Both the position numbers and the translations under genes were made by a program. 23,709 bases of DNA from an uncultured Clostridia bacterium (lineage in GTDB: Bacteria; Bacillota; Clostridia; Christensenellales; Aristaeellaceae): NCBI GenBank assembly GCA_937907055.1, contig CALCTW010000134.1:1-23709 (forward strand), read 5' to 3'. The notes under the pieces are model-generated. The model was given only the letters and a program-made list of their open reading frames with translations. It was not told the origin of the DNA and ran no database searches. Position 1 is the stretch's first letter, and each line of letters starts with the position of its first letter. This document shows, piece after piece, positions 14,828 through 22,046 of this stretch.

Positions 14828-15382
14828 ATGCCCGAATATAAAGAACTTGTAGCCAAATATAAGAAGCGCCGCCGGGATACACTGGTGGACGCGGTGACCA
14901 CCGGTCTTTCCTACGCGGATAATGTGGCGGCGGATCTGGGTCTTCTGCAGGATACCGGGGTGCTGGGTGAGGTGCTGGATGCCACCGGCAATGTACTGCC
15001 CTTTGCCGTGATCGCCATCTCCGAGCAGGCCAAGGTCATCATGGGCAGGAAGAGCCAGCAGGAAGCCAACCGCTCCATCTTCTACCGCATGATCAAGACC
15101 GGCGCGGCGCTGGGCGCGGGCGCGGCGGCGACCGCGGTCGGAGGCGTTATCTTCGCGTTGCCGGCGGCCATCGGTACGCGTACGCTGCTGGATACCTTCA
15201 AGAGCAAGGCGCTTACCGGGCGCAGGGTGGATCAGCGTATCCATCGTCTGCAGGAGCTGCGCCGCGGGATCACCGAACGCCGCCTGCCCTCGGACGCGGA
15301 TGTGCGCGCCATCGATCTTTCCGATACAGAGGTCCTCCCCCTGGAGGAGGATGATCTTCAATACCTGAATGAGGAGGAATAA
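14828..15382 (+). CDS. Hypothetical protein with a central hydrophobic hairpin
   Basis: A 184-residue protein starting at ATG 14828 behind AGGAG (14818-14822). The N-terminus is basic (KYKKRRRD). Two hydrophobic stretches occupy about residues 50-66 (NVLPFAVIAISEQAKVIM) and 92-118 (an Ala/Gly-rich GAALGAGAAATAVGGVIF followed by ALPAAIG). The C-terminus is acidic (LEEDDLQYLNEEE). There is no signal peptide; a membrane-associated cytoplasmic protein is plausible. The last codons contain the GGAGG that serves the next gene, three bases after the stop, so they form an operon. No recognised family. Confidence 0.75.
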   Translation: MPEYKELVAKYKKRRRDTLVDAVTTGLSYADNVAADLGLLQDTGVLGEVLDATGNVLPFAVIAISEQAKVIMGRKSQQEANRSIFYRMIKTGAALGAGAAATAVGGVIFALPAAIGTRTLLDTFKSKALTGRRVDQRIHRLQELRRGITERRLPSDADVRAIDLSDTEVLPLEEDDLQYLNEEE

Positions 15383-15385
15383 ATC

Positions 15386-16783
15386 ATGAAAAGGATCCTT
15401 CCCCTGCTTCTGATCACAGTATTGCTGTTTTCCCTGGCACTTCCCGCGCTGGCGGACAAGGCGGTCGTCATCACGCGCCAGCCGAAGAACACCACCGTAC
15501 ACGCCGGCGGAAACGCTTCGTTCTCTGCCGAGGCCGACAATGACAACGGCATCACCTGGCGGCTTGTCAGCCCTGACGGCAGTCAGGAGATCCTGGTCAA
15601 GGATGTGGGCACGGTCTTCCCGGGCGTGACCTATTCCGGCAGGAACGGCGATACCCTCACCCTCAAGAATGTGCCGGCCGAAATGAACGGCTGGGGCGTA
15701 TACTGCACCTACAGCAATGCCACCGGTAAGTATCCCACCAAAATGGCGTATCTTTATATCGAGGGCGCTTCCGCGGTTTTCATTCCCACCGGGAACGACG
15801 CGGGCGGTGAGATCGCCGGTTACAACGGCAACGAGGGCTTTGATGATAACGATGCCCTCTCCTACGCCGCCGCGGCGGAGGGCCGTCTGCTGCTGACCGT
15901 CAGGGGCGCCACGCTGACCGCGGACGGATACGTCGGCAATCAGGTGGATTTCACCAAGGCCGGTCAGATCTCCTTCAAGGTGAACGCGGATGTAACGCCC
16001 GCCTACTGGGTGATCAACGGCGCGCGCTATGATTTTGATCAGGTGCCGACTGTGATCTCTGTGCGTGATCTGAACTACTCCATGACCATCGAAGCCGTTC
16101 CGCGCGGCGCTGCCAGCGAGACACGGCTGAACGCCGAGGCCCTGCAGGCCAAGCGCACCGGCGCGCCACTGATCGCGACCTCCAAGAGCGCGGATCTGTG
16201 CTTTATCAACGCCGCCGGTCAGGGCAAGGGCGGCTGGTTCCGTGAGTTTGATTTCACCAATGATTATCAGAACCTCGCCACCAATCAGACCGAGCAGGGC
16301 GGCAGCATCACGCTGCGCTGTCGGGCTTATGTGGCGCCGGATCACAAGATCACCGCGTGGGAATTCAATAAAGTACGCCTCACGTTCTCTTCTTATGTGA
16401 CCGAATTTATCGTCAGCGGCCTGAATGAGACGATGGAATATCATCCCCTCACCGAGGCTGTGCCGGTCTACTACAATATTACCTGTGACGGCTGCACCTT
16501 CACCGGCGGCGGCTATACGAACGCGACCTCCGGCACCGTGCCGGCCGGCACATCGGTCACCTTCAACACCAAGTGGCTGCGTGTGATGTACTGGAATATC
16601 AACGGCAGCACGCTGACCCGGAAGGGCCAGATGCAGGTGGATGAAGGCTACTGGGATGATAGAGAGGAACTGTGGGTAGAAGTGCTGGTGTGGAAGGACG
16701 CGGATGTCAATGTGGCGGATGATTCCATCACGCGCACCATCAATAAGGATACCACGGTCAAGTGCCAGGCGGTGATCTATTGA
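15386..16783 (+). CDS. Secreted protein with N-terminal Ig-like domain
   Basis: A 465-residue exported protein. The signal peptide is MKRILPLLLITVLLFSLALP with cleavage probably after A-L-A (residue 23). Residues about 25-125 look like an immunoglobulin-type domain: ITRQPKNTTVHAGGNASFSA, a central W (ITWRL), then GDTLTLKNV and WGVYCTYSN in the place of the D-x-G-x-Y-x-C strand. The remaining 330 residues are beta-rich with repeated CRAYV/CQAVIY-like endings and no enzyme motif. It lacks an LPxTG or lipobox, so it is secreted or held by another component. GAGGAGG lies just upstream within the previous gene's end. Confidence 0.8.
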   Translation: MKRILPLLLITVLLFSLALPALADKAVVITRQPKNTTVHAGGNASFSAEADNDNGITWRLVSPDGSQEILVKDVGTVFPGVTYSGRNGDTLTLKNVPAEMNGWGVYCTYSNATGKYPTKMAYLYIEGASAVFIPTGNDAGGEIAGYNGNEGFDDNDALSYAAAAEGRLLLTVRGATLTADGYVGNQVDFTKAGQISFKVNADVTPAYWVINGARYDFDQVPTVISVRDLNYSMTIEAVPRGAASETRLNAEALQAKRTGAPLIATSKSADLCFINAAGQGKGGWFREFDFTNDYQNLATNQTEQGGSITLRCRAYVAPDHKITAWEFNKVRLTFSSYVTEFIVSGLNETMEYHPLTEAVPVYYNITCDGCTFTGGGYTNATSGTVPAGTSVTFNTKWLRVMYWNINGSTLTRKGQMQVDEGYWDDREELWVEVLVWKDADVNVADDSITRTINKDTTVKCQAVIY

Positions 16784-16844
16784 TCGGCCTCCTTTACTGA
16801 TCACAATGAAACATTGATCCCGGATAAAGGGACAACATAAGAAT

Positions 16845-16887
16845 AAGCCCTCCTGACGCGGCGTGAGACCGCGGCGGGAGGGCTTTC
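16845..16887 (+). terminator. Probable terminator after the Ig-like gene
   Basis: AAGCCCTCCTG (16845-16855) pairs with the arm at 16875-16885, extended by CGCGG/CCGCG. The stem is long and GC-rich, but the T-tail is short (CTTTC). Confidence 0.65.
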
Positions 16888-16903
16888 AGATACAGGGTTC
16901 AAC

Positions 16904-16938
16904 AAAAAGGACACCATTCCGGGGAATGATGTCCTTTT
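16904..16938. terminator. Bidirectional hairpin between convergent genes
   Basis: AAAAGGACA (16905-16913) pairs with TGTCCTTTT (16930-16938), with ATTCC/GGAAT inside. It gives a T-rich tail on both strands and lies just after the stop of the minus-strand zinc-ribbon gene. Confidence 0.75.
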
Positions 16939-16951
16939 CCTGTTCAGGGGG

Positions 16952-17443
16952 TTATTTGACCGTACCGCAATTCTTGCAGGTCGCCTTGCTGACGGGGTTC
17001 TCGGTGCCGCACGTGGGGCATTTCCACGTCGCGATGGGGGCAGGTGCGTGTTCGGGCTTGGACTTTTCGCCGTTTCTCGCCTTTCCGGTCAGACGGTCAG
17101 CGCCGCACTTGGAGCAGGTGATCCGAGAAACGGGGTTGTTGGTCTGACAGTTGGAGCAGGTCCAGTTCCGGTCCCGGAACATGGAGAAGGAACCGGAATT
17201 CTCAGATTCCTTGTCCGCGCAGGTGCCGATGGCGTAGATCACATTCGCGCTCAGCCAACTGAAGGCTGAACCTAAAAGCAACGTGATGATGCCGAGGAAA
17301 ATGAAAGGATGCTCATAACCCTAATTCCGGACATACACTTCGATCCCGAACAGGGAGATCGCGCCCCAGATAGTCGCAACGACACCGCTGATGCACCAGA
17401 TGTAAGCGAAGATCTTGCTCATCTTTCCACATAATTTGAACAT
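16952..17443 (-). CDS. Membrane protein with two C-terminal RanBP2-like zinc ribbons, containing an in-frame TAG
   Basis: The minus-strand start at 17443 has an almost perfect AAGGAGGG eight bases upstream. The frame encodes a short N-terminus, a hydrophobic segment (about residues 11-33), then TAG at codon 41 (17323-17321), a second hydrophobic segment (about 48-72), and two zinc ribbons: WTCSNCQTNNPVSRITCSKC and WKCPTCGTENPVSKATCKNC. These fit W-x-C-x2-C-x3-N-x6-C-x2-C. If TAG is an amino acid the protein is 163 residues with two membrane passes. With standard stops, translation would have to restart at a TTG near 17281 with no ribosome site, losing the first segment. The neighbouring gene at 17521-18048 has the same plan. 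Function unknown; related domains usually bind nucleic acid or protein. Confidence 0.8.
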
Positions 17444-17485
17444 AATGTTCCCTCCTTGGATATGTTATAGATTATTTAGAGACCG

Positions 17486-17501
17486 GGTCGTCGAAACGAC
17501 C
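17486..17501. other. Perfect tetraloop hairpin between the two zinc-ribbon genes
   Basis: GGTCGT (17486-17491) and ACGACC (17496-17501) pair exactly. On the minus strand the loop is TTCG, the stable UUCG type. No T-tract follows, so it is more likely an mRNA processing or stability element than a full terminator. Confidence 0.6.
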
Positions 17502-17520
17502 GGAGCAGTCTTACAGAAGA

Positions 17521-18048
17521 TCAGTTCTGAGATGAAAACGCGGATTTAAAAGTTCCGCATTTCTTACAGATCCCATCACTGTCTGAGTTCTCCGTTCCGC
17601 AGGTGAGGCATCTCCACATTCCCGGGGACGCGGGTTGGGACACATCTATCTTTTCCGGGATGATGGTCTGAGGATCTGTCGGCGCGGACTCATCCTGCTT
17701 TTTCGAGACGACCGTATCCGGTGTGACAGGTGCGGTCACCGTGGTGGGCGCGGTCGTTGCGGCGGATGCCTGAGTGGAGGACGCTTCACTCAGTTTGATC
17801 AGGAAAAAGGCAATCCCAATGATGCCGCCGATGACGGACAAGCCGCCGAATACGCGATTCAGGTTCTCGTTGAGCAACACAACATTGTTGGCGGTATAAC
17901 GGGTGGCCCTGTAGATGTATGTGTAGGCATCGCCGCCGAAAGAAGTATAGTCGGCGGTCGATCCGGTGGGCTGACTGAGGGTGTTGATGCCGAAGATAAT
18001 GAGCGCGATGCAGGCCGCGATGCCCAGAACGGAAGCAAACTTTTTCAT
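17521..18048 (-). CDS. Membrane protein with one C-terminal RanBP2-like zinc ribbon
   Basis: A 175-residue protein. MKKFASVLGIAACIALIIFG is a signal-anchor or signal peptide. An extracytoplasmic-looking stretch (about 23-66), a second hydrophobic segment (about 68-86, GGLSVIGGIIGIAFFLI) and a Ser/Thr/Pro/Ala linker (about 88-140) follow. The C-terminus carries a single zinc ribbon, MWRCLTCGTENSDSDGICKKC. The layout mirrors the gene downstream on the same strand (16952-17443), and the two are probably diverged paralogs co-transcribed from the promoter at 18080-18108. The ends of both proteins are Cys-rich ribbons placed on the same side of the membrane. I cannot name a function. Confidence 0.8.
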   Translation of the reverse strand: MKKFASVLGIAACIALIIFGINTLSQPTGSTADYTSFGGDAYTYIYRATRYTANNVVLLNENLNRVFGGLSVIGGIIGIAFFLIKLSEASSTQASAATTAPTTVTAPVTPDTVVSKKQDESAPTDPQTIIPEKIDVSQPASPGMWRCLTCGTENSDSDGICKKCGTFKSAFSSQN

Positions 18049-18066
18049 AGGAATCTCTCTTTATTA

Positions 18067-18079
18067 ATTGATGATCAAT
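18067..18079. promoter_or_regulatory. Palindrome at the transcription start of the zinc-ribbon operon
   Basis: ATTGATGATCAAT is a perfect 6+1+6 palindrome directly abutting the -10 box of the minus-strand promoter. That position suits an operator. An 11-base part of it recurs at 4042-4052 before murC. Confidence 0.45.
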
Positions 18080-18108
18080 ATTGTAGCATCGGGACAGTCT
18101 TTTGTCAA
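18080..18108 (-). promoter_or_regulatory. Strong sigma-A promoter of the zinc-ribbon genes
   Basis: On the minus strand there is TTGACA (18108-18103), a 17-base spacer and TACAAT (18085-18080). The -35 is a perfect consensus, and the start codon is 32 bases downstream. Confidence 0.88.
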
Positions 18109-18183
18109 TTTTGCAGTCTGATTCTTAAACGAAAACGAAAGCATTTTGAACGCAAGATAAATCAGATCGATACTTTTATGATA

Positions 18184-18212
18184 TTTCTTCTTAATACCCC
18201 CTCGTCTATAAT
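18184..18212 (+). promoter_or_regulatory. Possible promoter of the SH3-like secreted gene
   Basis: TATAAT (18207-18212) is a consensus -10, but the 17-base-spaced -35 (TTTCTT) is poor, so it may need an activator. Confidence 0.45.
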
Positions 18213-18220
18213 GTGCACTG

Positions 18221-18273
18221 TCAGGAGGATGAAAGACCTCCTGAGGAAAGAAGATAAAACGCCTGATAAGGCG
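18221..18273 (+). promoter_or_regulatory. Structured 5' leader with two hairpins
   Basis: TCAGGAGG (18221-18228) pairs exactly with CCTCCTGA (18237-18244) around an 8-base loop. A second hairpin, CGCCT/AGGCG (18260-18264 with 18269-18273, loop GATA), abuts the GGGAGG ribosome site. The second could affect ribosome access. Confidence 0.5.
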
Positions 18274-18286
18274 GGAGGTAATGGAT

Positions 18287-18835
18287 ATGAAAAAGATCTC
18301 TGTTCTGATGGTTGCCCTGATTCTGGCCATTCTCGCGATCGTTCCTGTGATGTCCGCGCATGCTGAAAACGCGAACATCGCCTCATATACGATGTATGTT
18401 TCTTCTTCCAACGGCAAGGGCGTGCGTATGCGCTCCGGTGCCTCTACGGATTCCGATGTTCTCTTCAATCTGGGCGAAGGCCGCCCGGTTACTGTTACAG
18501 GTGCGTTTGGTGACTGGTCCATTGTCCGTGTCAGTGTGAACGGCAAGAGCTATAACGGCTACATTATGAGCCAGTTCCTTTCAAGCACCGATCCTTCCAC
18601 CCTTCCGCAGACCTTTAAGCCTGTAAGCCGCTTCGCGATCCGTGTTCGCGCGGCTTCCGCGGATGGTGTGGTCTCCATGTGGAAAACGACCAACAAGCAG
18701 GTTGCAAATAAAATGCGCGATCTGACCCGTACGGAAACCCTTACGGTGATCCAGGAAAGCCGCGCTTGGTATCTTGCTGAAGATATGTACGGCAATGTCG
18801 GCTATGTCGCCAAGGCCTACGTTACAGCCTGCTGA
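18287..18835 (+). CDS. Secreted bacterial SH3-domain protein
   Basis: The start is ATG 18287 rather than ATG 18281 because GGGAGG at 18273-18278 is correctly spaced only for the former. The 182-residue product has a signal peptide (MKKISVLMVALILAILAIVP, cleaved near A-H-A). A bacterial SH3 domain (SH3_3/SH3b type) follows at about residues 35-95: the signature GVRMRSGASTDSDVLFNLGEG and the closing W-S-I-V-R-V...GYIMSQFL are typical. The C-terminal half (about 105-182), ending WYLAEDMYGNVGYVAKAYV, looks like a second, diverged SH3-like fold. Such domains usually bind cell-wall peptides. No catalytic domain is attached, so it may be a wall-binding accessory protein. Confidence 0.85.
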   Translation: MKKISVLMVALILAILAIVPVMSAHAENANIASYTMYVSSSNGKGVRMRSGASTDSDVLFNLGEGRPVTVTGAFGDWSIVRVSVNGKSYNGYIMSQFLSSTDPSTLPQTFKPVSRFAIRVRAASADGVVSMWKTTNKQVANKMRDLTRTETLTVIQESRAWYLAEDMYGNVGYVAKAYVTAC

Positions 18836-18865
18836 TTCCTCTCTCTTTCTTCTTTTTCCTTACCC

Positions 18866-18924
18866 GGTAACGTGAAGGACGCACTCAAGATGGATTCCTT
18901 GCCATCGCGTCCGGGCGCGTTACC
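18866..18924. ncRNA. Nested stem structure in a convergent intergenic region, possible structured RNA
   Basis: Three helices nest inside one another: GGTAACG/CGTTACC (18866-18872 with 18918-18924), GGACGC/GCGTCC (18877-18882 with 18907-18912) and CAAG/CTTG (18886-18889 with 18898-18901). No T-tract follows, and the real terminator for the plus gene is separate, immediately downstream. Strand is undecided. It could be a structured RNA, a 3' UTR element or a dispersed repeat copy. Confidence 0.4.
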
Positions 18925-18927
18925 CGG

Positions 18928-18961
18928 AAGACTGCCGCGATTGATCCCGCGGCAGTCTTTT
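18928..18961 (+). terminator. Rho-independent terminator after the SH3-like gene
   Basis: AAGACTGCCGCG (18928-18939) pairs with CGCGGCAGTCTT (18948-18959), loop ATTGATCC, then a short T-run. Confidence 0.88.
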
Positions 18962-18975
18962 GATGTACAGGCATA

Positions 18976-19007
18976 CAAAAACAGCGGCACCGAACGGGAT
19001 GCCGCTG
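18976..19007 (-). terminator. Rho-independent terminator of the GH13/threonylcarbamoyl-AMP synthase operon
   Basis: CAGCGGCA (18982-18989) pairs with TGCCGCTG (19000-19007). On the minus strand it is followed by TTTTTG, just downstream of the stop at 19032. Confidence 0.88.
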
Positions 19008-19031
19008 TGAATGTTATTTACAAGCTGTGAT

Positions 19032-20039
19032 TTATACTTCCACGATATCGAAGGCCGCCGCGCGCGCCATGCGGTTCATGACCGCCAGCGCCTCGCCCTC
19101 CGCCTTCCAGCCTTCGGCGAAAATGCGGCTGATCTTTTCTTCGTCCATGCGGCGAAGCAGATCAAAAAGCAGGTGCGCGGCCTCGGTCGGTGTGCTGCCG
19201 AGGGAATAGGCGCGGAGACCTTCATACGCCGGCAGATTCTGCTCATGGCAGAGGATGCAGGCGTTTGTTTCTTTTAAGTAAAGCGGACGGATGACGGCAG
19301 GGGTGTTTTCGCCCACGTAAAGCGTCATGCGGCCCTTGGGGGCGTAATGCCGGTGCTTCATGCCGGGGGAGGGCGCGCTTTCGCCCTCCTGCAGCGGACG
19401 CATCACGGCATCGCTGACGGCGCTTTCGCCGCACACCTCCGCGATCATTTCGGCGGTCACAGCGCCGGGGCGCAGCACAGTGGGGGTGTCCCCGCTGCAA
19501 TCGCACACCGTGCTCTCCACGCCGAAACGGCAATCCCCGCCGTCCAGAATGAGGGGGATCCGGCCGGTCATGTCTTCAAATACATGCAGGGCGGTCGTGG
19601 GCGAGGGGCGGCCGGAGAGATTGGCGCTGGGCGCGGCGATGGGTACACGGCAGGCACGGATAAAATCCAGCGCCGCCTTGTTGCCCGGCATGCGCACGCC
19701 CACGGTCCTGAGACCGGCGGTGGTGGTATCGGGCACGTTCCGCTTGGGCAGAAGCAGGGTGAGCGGCCCCGGCCAGAAGGCGTTCATCAGCTTTTCGGCC
19801 ATGGGATTGACCTCGCAGAGCGTGTCCAGCATGCCGCGGTCGGAAATGTGAACGATCAGCGGATTATCCTGCGGACGGCCCTTTGCCGCGAAGATGGAAC
19901 GGACAGCCTCTTCATTGAGGGCATCCGCGCCCAGACCGTACACGGTCTCGGTGGGGAAGGCGACAAGCTGACCCGCGCGGATCAGCTCACCGGCTTTATT
20001 AAGGGATTCTTCCGTTACGGGAAGAAGTTCGGTGTTCAT
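19032..20039 (-). CDS. Threonylcarbamoyl-AMP synthase, Sua5-type two-domain form
   Basis: A 335-residue enzyme of the Sua5/YrdC/YwlC family, which makes threonylcarbamoyl-AMP from Thr, bicarbonate and ATP for the universal t6A37 modification of ANN-decoding tRNAs. The YrdC domain occupies about residues 1-205: LVAFPTETVYGLGADA near 30-45, KGRPQDNPLIVHIS (the K-x-R ATP/carbamoyl site) near 52-65, and APSANLSGRPSPT (the S-x-N motif) near 136-149. Residues about 225-335 form the extra Sua5 C-terminal domain, joined by a PSPGMKHRHYAP linker typical of that form. The start overlaps the stop of the upstream GH13 gene by ATGA, so they are co-transcribed. The pairing with a glycosidase has no obvious metabolic logic. 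Confidence 0.93.
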   Translation of the reverse strand: MNTELLPVTEESLNKAGELIRAGQLVAFPTETVYGLGADALNEEAVRSIFAAKGRPQDNPLIVHISDRGMLDTLCEVNPMAEKLMNAFWPGPLTLLLPKRNVPDTTTAGLRTVGVRMPGNKAALDFIRACRVPIAAPSANLSGRPSPTTALHVFEDMTGRIPLILDGGDCRFGVESTVCDCSGDTPTVLRPGAVTAEMIAEVCGESAVSDAVMRPLQEGESAPSPGMKHRHYAPKGRMTLYVGENTPAVIRPLYLKETNACILCHEQNLPAYEGLRAYSLGSTPTEAAHLLFDLLRRMDEEKISRIFAEGWKAEGEALAVMNRMARAAAFDIVEV

Positions 20040-21823
20040 CCTTCATAACCTCCGGAAAGATCGGGCAGGTCGCGCCTGTCGAAGGTCATTTCAAACGTTT
20101 CATCCGCGGCCGGGACGCCGAAGGCATCCGCGTCGTGTCTGTTGTAGCGTGTGATGGTGATGATGTCCTCATCCAGCGCTTCCACCTTCACAAAGCCGGT
20201 CTGCAGCACCTGAGAAGCGGAGCGGCGGGTGAGGATGTCACGGATGAAGCTTAACATCTGGGTGTTCTGATTTTCCCAGTCAAAGGTGCCGCGGCAGAAG
20301 GGATCCGGCGCGCCCTGCATGCCGATCTCATCGCCGTAATACAGGCAGGGGATGCCGGGCAGCACGCTCATCATCTGCATCATCATGGCGAAGCGGCCTT
20401 CGCCGAGGGCGTATTTTTCTTTGGTCAGGCGCTTGCCGGGACGATCCTTGAAGGGCACATCCTCAAAGGTGCATTCGGCCAGATAATTGACCGCGCGGGC
20501 CCTGTCGTGGCTGCCGCACAGGTTCATCAGGCTGTAGTAGAAGGGAGCGGGGTAGTTTTCCTTCTGGGAGGTGATGATGCGCGCCAGACCGAAGGCGGAA
20601 AGCTTGAAGGTGAGGAAGCGGATCAGCGCGTCACGCAGGGGGTAATTCATCACGCTGTCCAGCGTGTCGCCCTGACAGTAGCAGCGCATTTCGCCGTAGG
20701 CCACCTTGTGGCTGGCATCCTCCCACACCTCGCCCAGCACGACGGCCTGTTCATTTTCGGCCTTGACCGCCTTGCGGAGCTTGCGCAGAAAATCCATCGG
20801 CAGCTCATCCGCCACATCCAGCCGCCAGCCGTCTGTGCCCATGCGGATCCACTTGCGCACGATGCCGTCCTTGTTGAACATGAAGCTCTGATACCGGCGG
20901 TTGTCCTTGTTGACGGCGGGCAGGGTGGTAAAGCCCCACCAGCTGTTGTATTTATCGGGGTATTTCTCGAAGGAATACCAGTCGTAATACTTGCTTTCCT
21001 TGCTCTGGTACGCGCCGACGGTGGGATAATTGCCGTAGCGGTTGAAATACAGGCTGTCATCGCCCGTGTGGCTGAAAACACCGTCCAGCATGACGGACAT
21101 CCCCAGCGCCTGCGCCTTTTCGCACAGCACCTTCAGATCATGATTGGTGCCGAGCAGCGGATCCACCTGAGAATAATCCCCGGTGTCATAGCGGTGATTG
21201 CTGTGCGCCTTGAAAATGGGGTTCAGGTAAAGCACGGTGATGCCGAGCGACTGCAGATAGGGCAGCTTTTCGGCAATGCCGTTCAGTGTGCCGCCGAAGA
21301 AATCGATGCCGTTCGGGTTCGGTTCCTTCTTTCCGGGAATGACGGCCGGGGTCTCGTGCCAGTCCCTGTGCAGGTAAATGTCATCGCGGTCTGTGACCGG
21401 GGCACGGTCGCGGTAAAAGCGATCCGGGAAGATCTGATACATGACACCGTGGCGCATGAAGCGCGGGGTGTCATAAGCGGGATCGTACACCGTGATCTGA
21501 TATCCGCGGGGGAACATGGTCATCTGACCGCTGCCGCCCAGCATGTCATCGTTGTTGCCGTAGCAGAGCACATCTCCCTCATCATTCACGGCCTTGAAAT
21601 CATACCAGCAGAGGATGGGGACTTCCGGCATGGTGAGGGTATATTCGTAGACGTTGCGCTCGGTGTTGATCATGGGCAGGAAAAACTCGCTGCCGTTATA
21701 AAAACGCAGATACACCTTGGTGGCCCCGATGGCGCGGACACGGATGGTGACCTTGTCGCCGCATCTGAGGGCTCCGAAGGGATCGCGGTAGAATAAACTG
21801 TGTGAGTCGTGATAAAGCTGCAT
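20036..21823 (-). CDS. GH13 alpha-glucan hydrolase (neopullulanase/cyclomaltodextrinase-like)
   Basis: A 595-residue protein without signal peptide, so cytoplasmic. Residues about 1-120 form an N-terminal beta domain like CBM34, followed by a GH13 barrel. The conserved regions are present: MLDGVFSHTGDDS (region I), DGWRLDVADE with nucleophile D336 (region II), VVLGEVWED with acid/base E365 (region III), and LCGSHDRAR with transition-state stabiliser D440 (region IV). Size, the N-terminal domain and MYQIFPDRFYR early in the barrel match neopullulanase, cyclomaltodextrinase or maltogenic amylase, which degrade imported maltodextrins. All three catalytic residues are intact. ATG 21823 has GGAG six bases upstream and a sigma-A promoter at 21854-21882. 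The downstream gene overlaps by ATGA. Confidence 0.92.
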   Translation of the reverse strand: MQLYHDSHSLFYRDPFGALRCGDKVTIRVRAIGATKVYLRFYNGSEFFLPMINTERNVYEYTLTMPEVPILCWYDFKAVNDEGDVLCYGNNDDMLGGSGQMTMFPRGYQITVYDPAYDTPRFMRHGVMYQIFPDRFYRDRAPVTDRDDIYLHRDWHETPAVIPGKKEPNPNGIDFFGGTLNGIAEKLPYLQSLGITVLYLNPIFKAHSNHRYDTGDYSQVDPLLGTNHDLKVLCEKAQALGMSVMLDGVFSHTGDDSLYFNRYGNYPTVGAYQSKESKYYDWYSFEKYPDKYNSWWGFTTLPAVNKDNRRYQSFMFNKDGIVRKWIRMGTDGWRLDVADELPMDFLRKLRKAVKAENEQAVVLGEVWEDASHKVAYGEMRCYCQGDTLDSVMNYPLRDALIRFLTFKLSAFGLARIITSQKENYPAPFYYSLMNLCGSHDRARAVNYLAECTFEDVPFKDRPGKRLTKEKYALGEGRFAMMMQMMSVLPGIPCLYYGDEIGMQGAPDPFCRGTFDWENQNTQMLSFIRDILTRRSASQVLQTGFVKVEALDEDIITITRYNRHDADAFGVPAADETFEMTFDRRDLPDLSGGYEG

Positions 21824-21853
21824 AAGTAACTCCGTTCGATCGGTATCCCTTTA

Positions 21854-21882
21854 ATTATAGCAACGGAAAGAGGTTTATTCAA
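21854..21882 (-). promoter_or_regulatory. Sigma-A promoter of the GH13/threonylcarbamoyl-AMP synthase operon
   Basis: On the minus strand there is TTGAAT (21882-21877), a 17-base spacer and TATAAT (21859-21854), about 30 bases before the GH13 start. Confidence 0.82.
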
Positions 21883-22007
21883 GTAAAAAATGCCCTTTGA
21901 CAGATCGGGCGGCGCGGCGGGAGGTGGCTTAAAACGCGCCGTGAAAGCACAGAAAAACGGCATAAAACGGAACAGCGCCGCAAAGCCTTTTCCGGTAGGC
22001 AAAAATG

Positions 22008-22016
22008 TGATATGAT
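22008..22016 (+). promoter_or_regulatory. Extended -10 promoter of the 22047 gene
   Basis: TGATATGAT is an extended -10 (TG-n-TATGAT) with no good -35. AAAGGAGG lies between it and the start codon. Confidence 0.5.
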
Positions 22017-22046
22017 AGATACAGACCCGCAAAGGAGGATAATGAA

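Noticed and set aside
14717..16804. Long minus-strand open frame of 695 codons opposite the two plus-strand genes
   Set aside because: It is an antisense shadow of GC-rich codons; it lacks a ribosome site and has His/Arg/Gly-rich, low-quality protein composition, while the plus-strand genes have good starts and domains.
20507..21796. Plus-strand open frame opposite the GH13 gene
   Set aside because: The minus strand carries all GH13 motifs and a promoter; the plus frame is a shadow.
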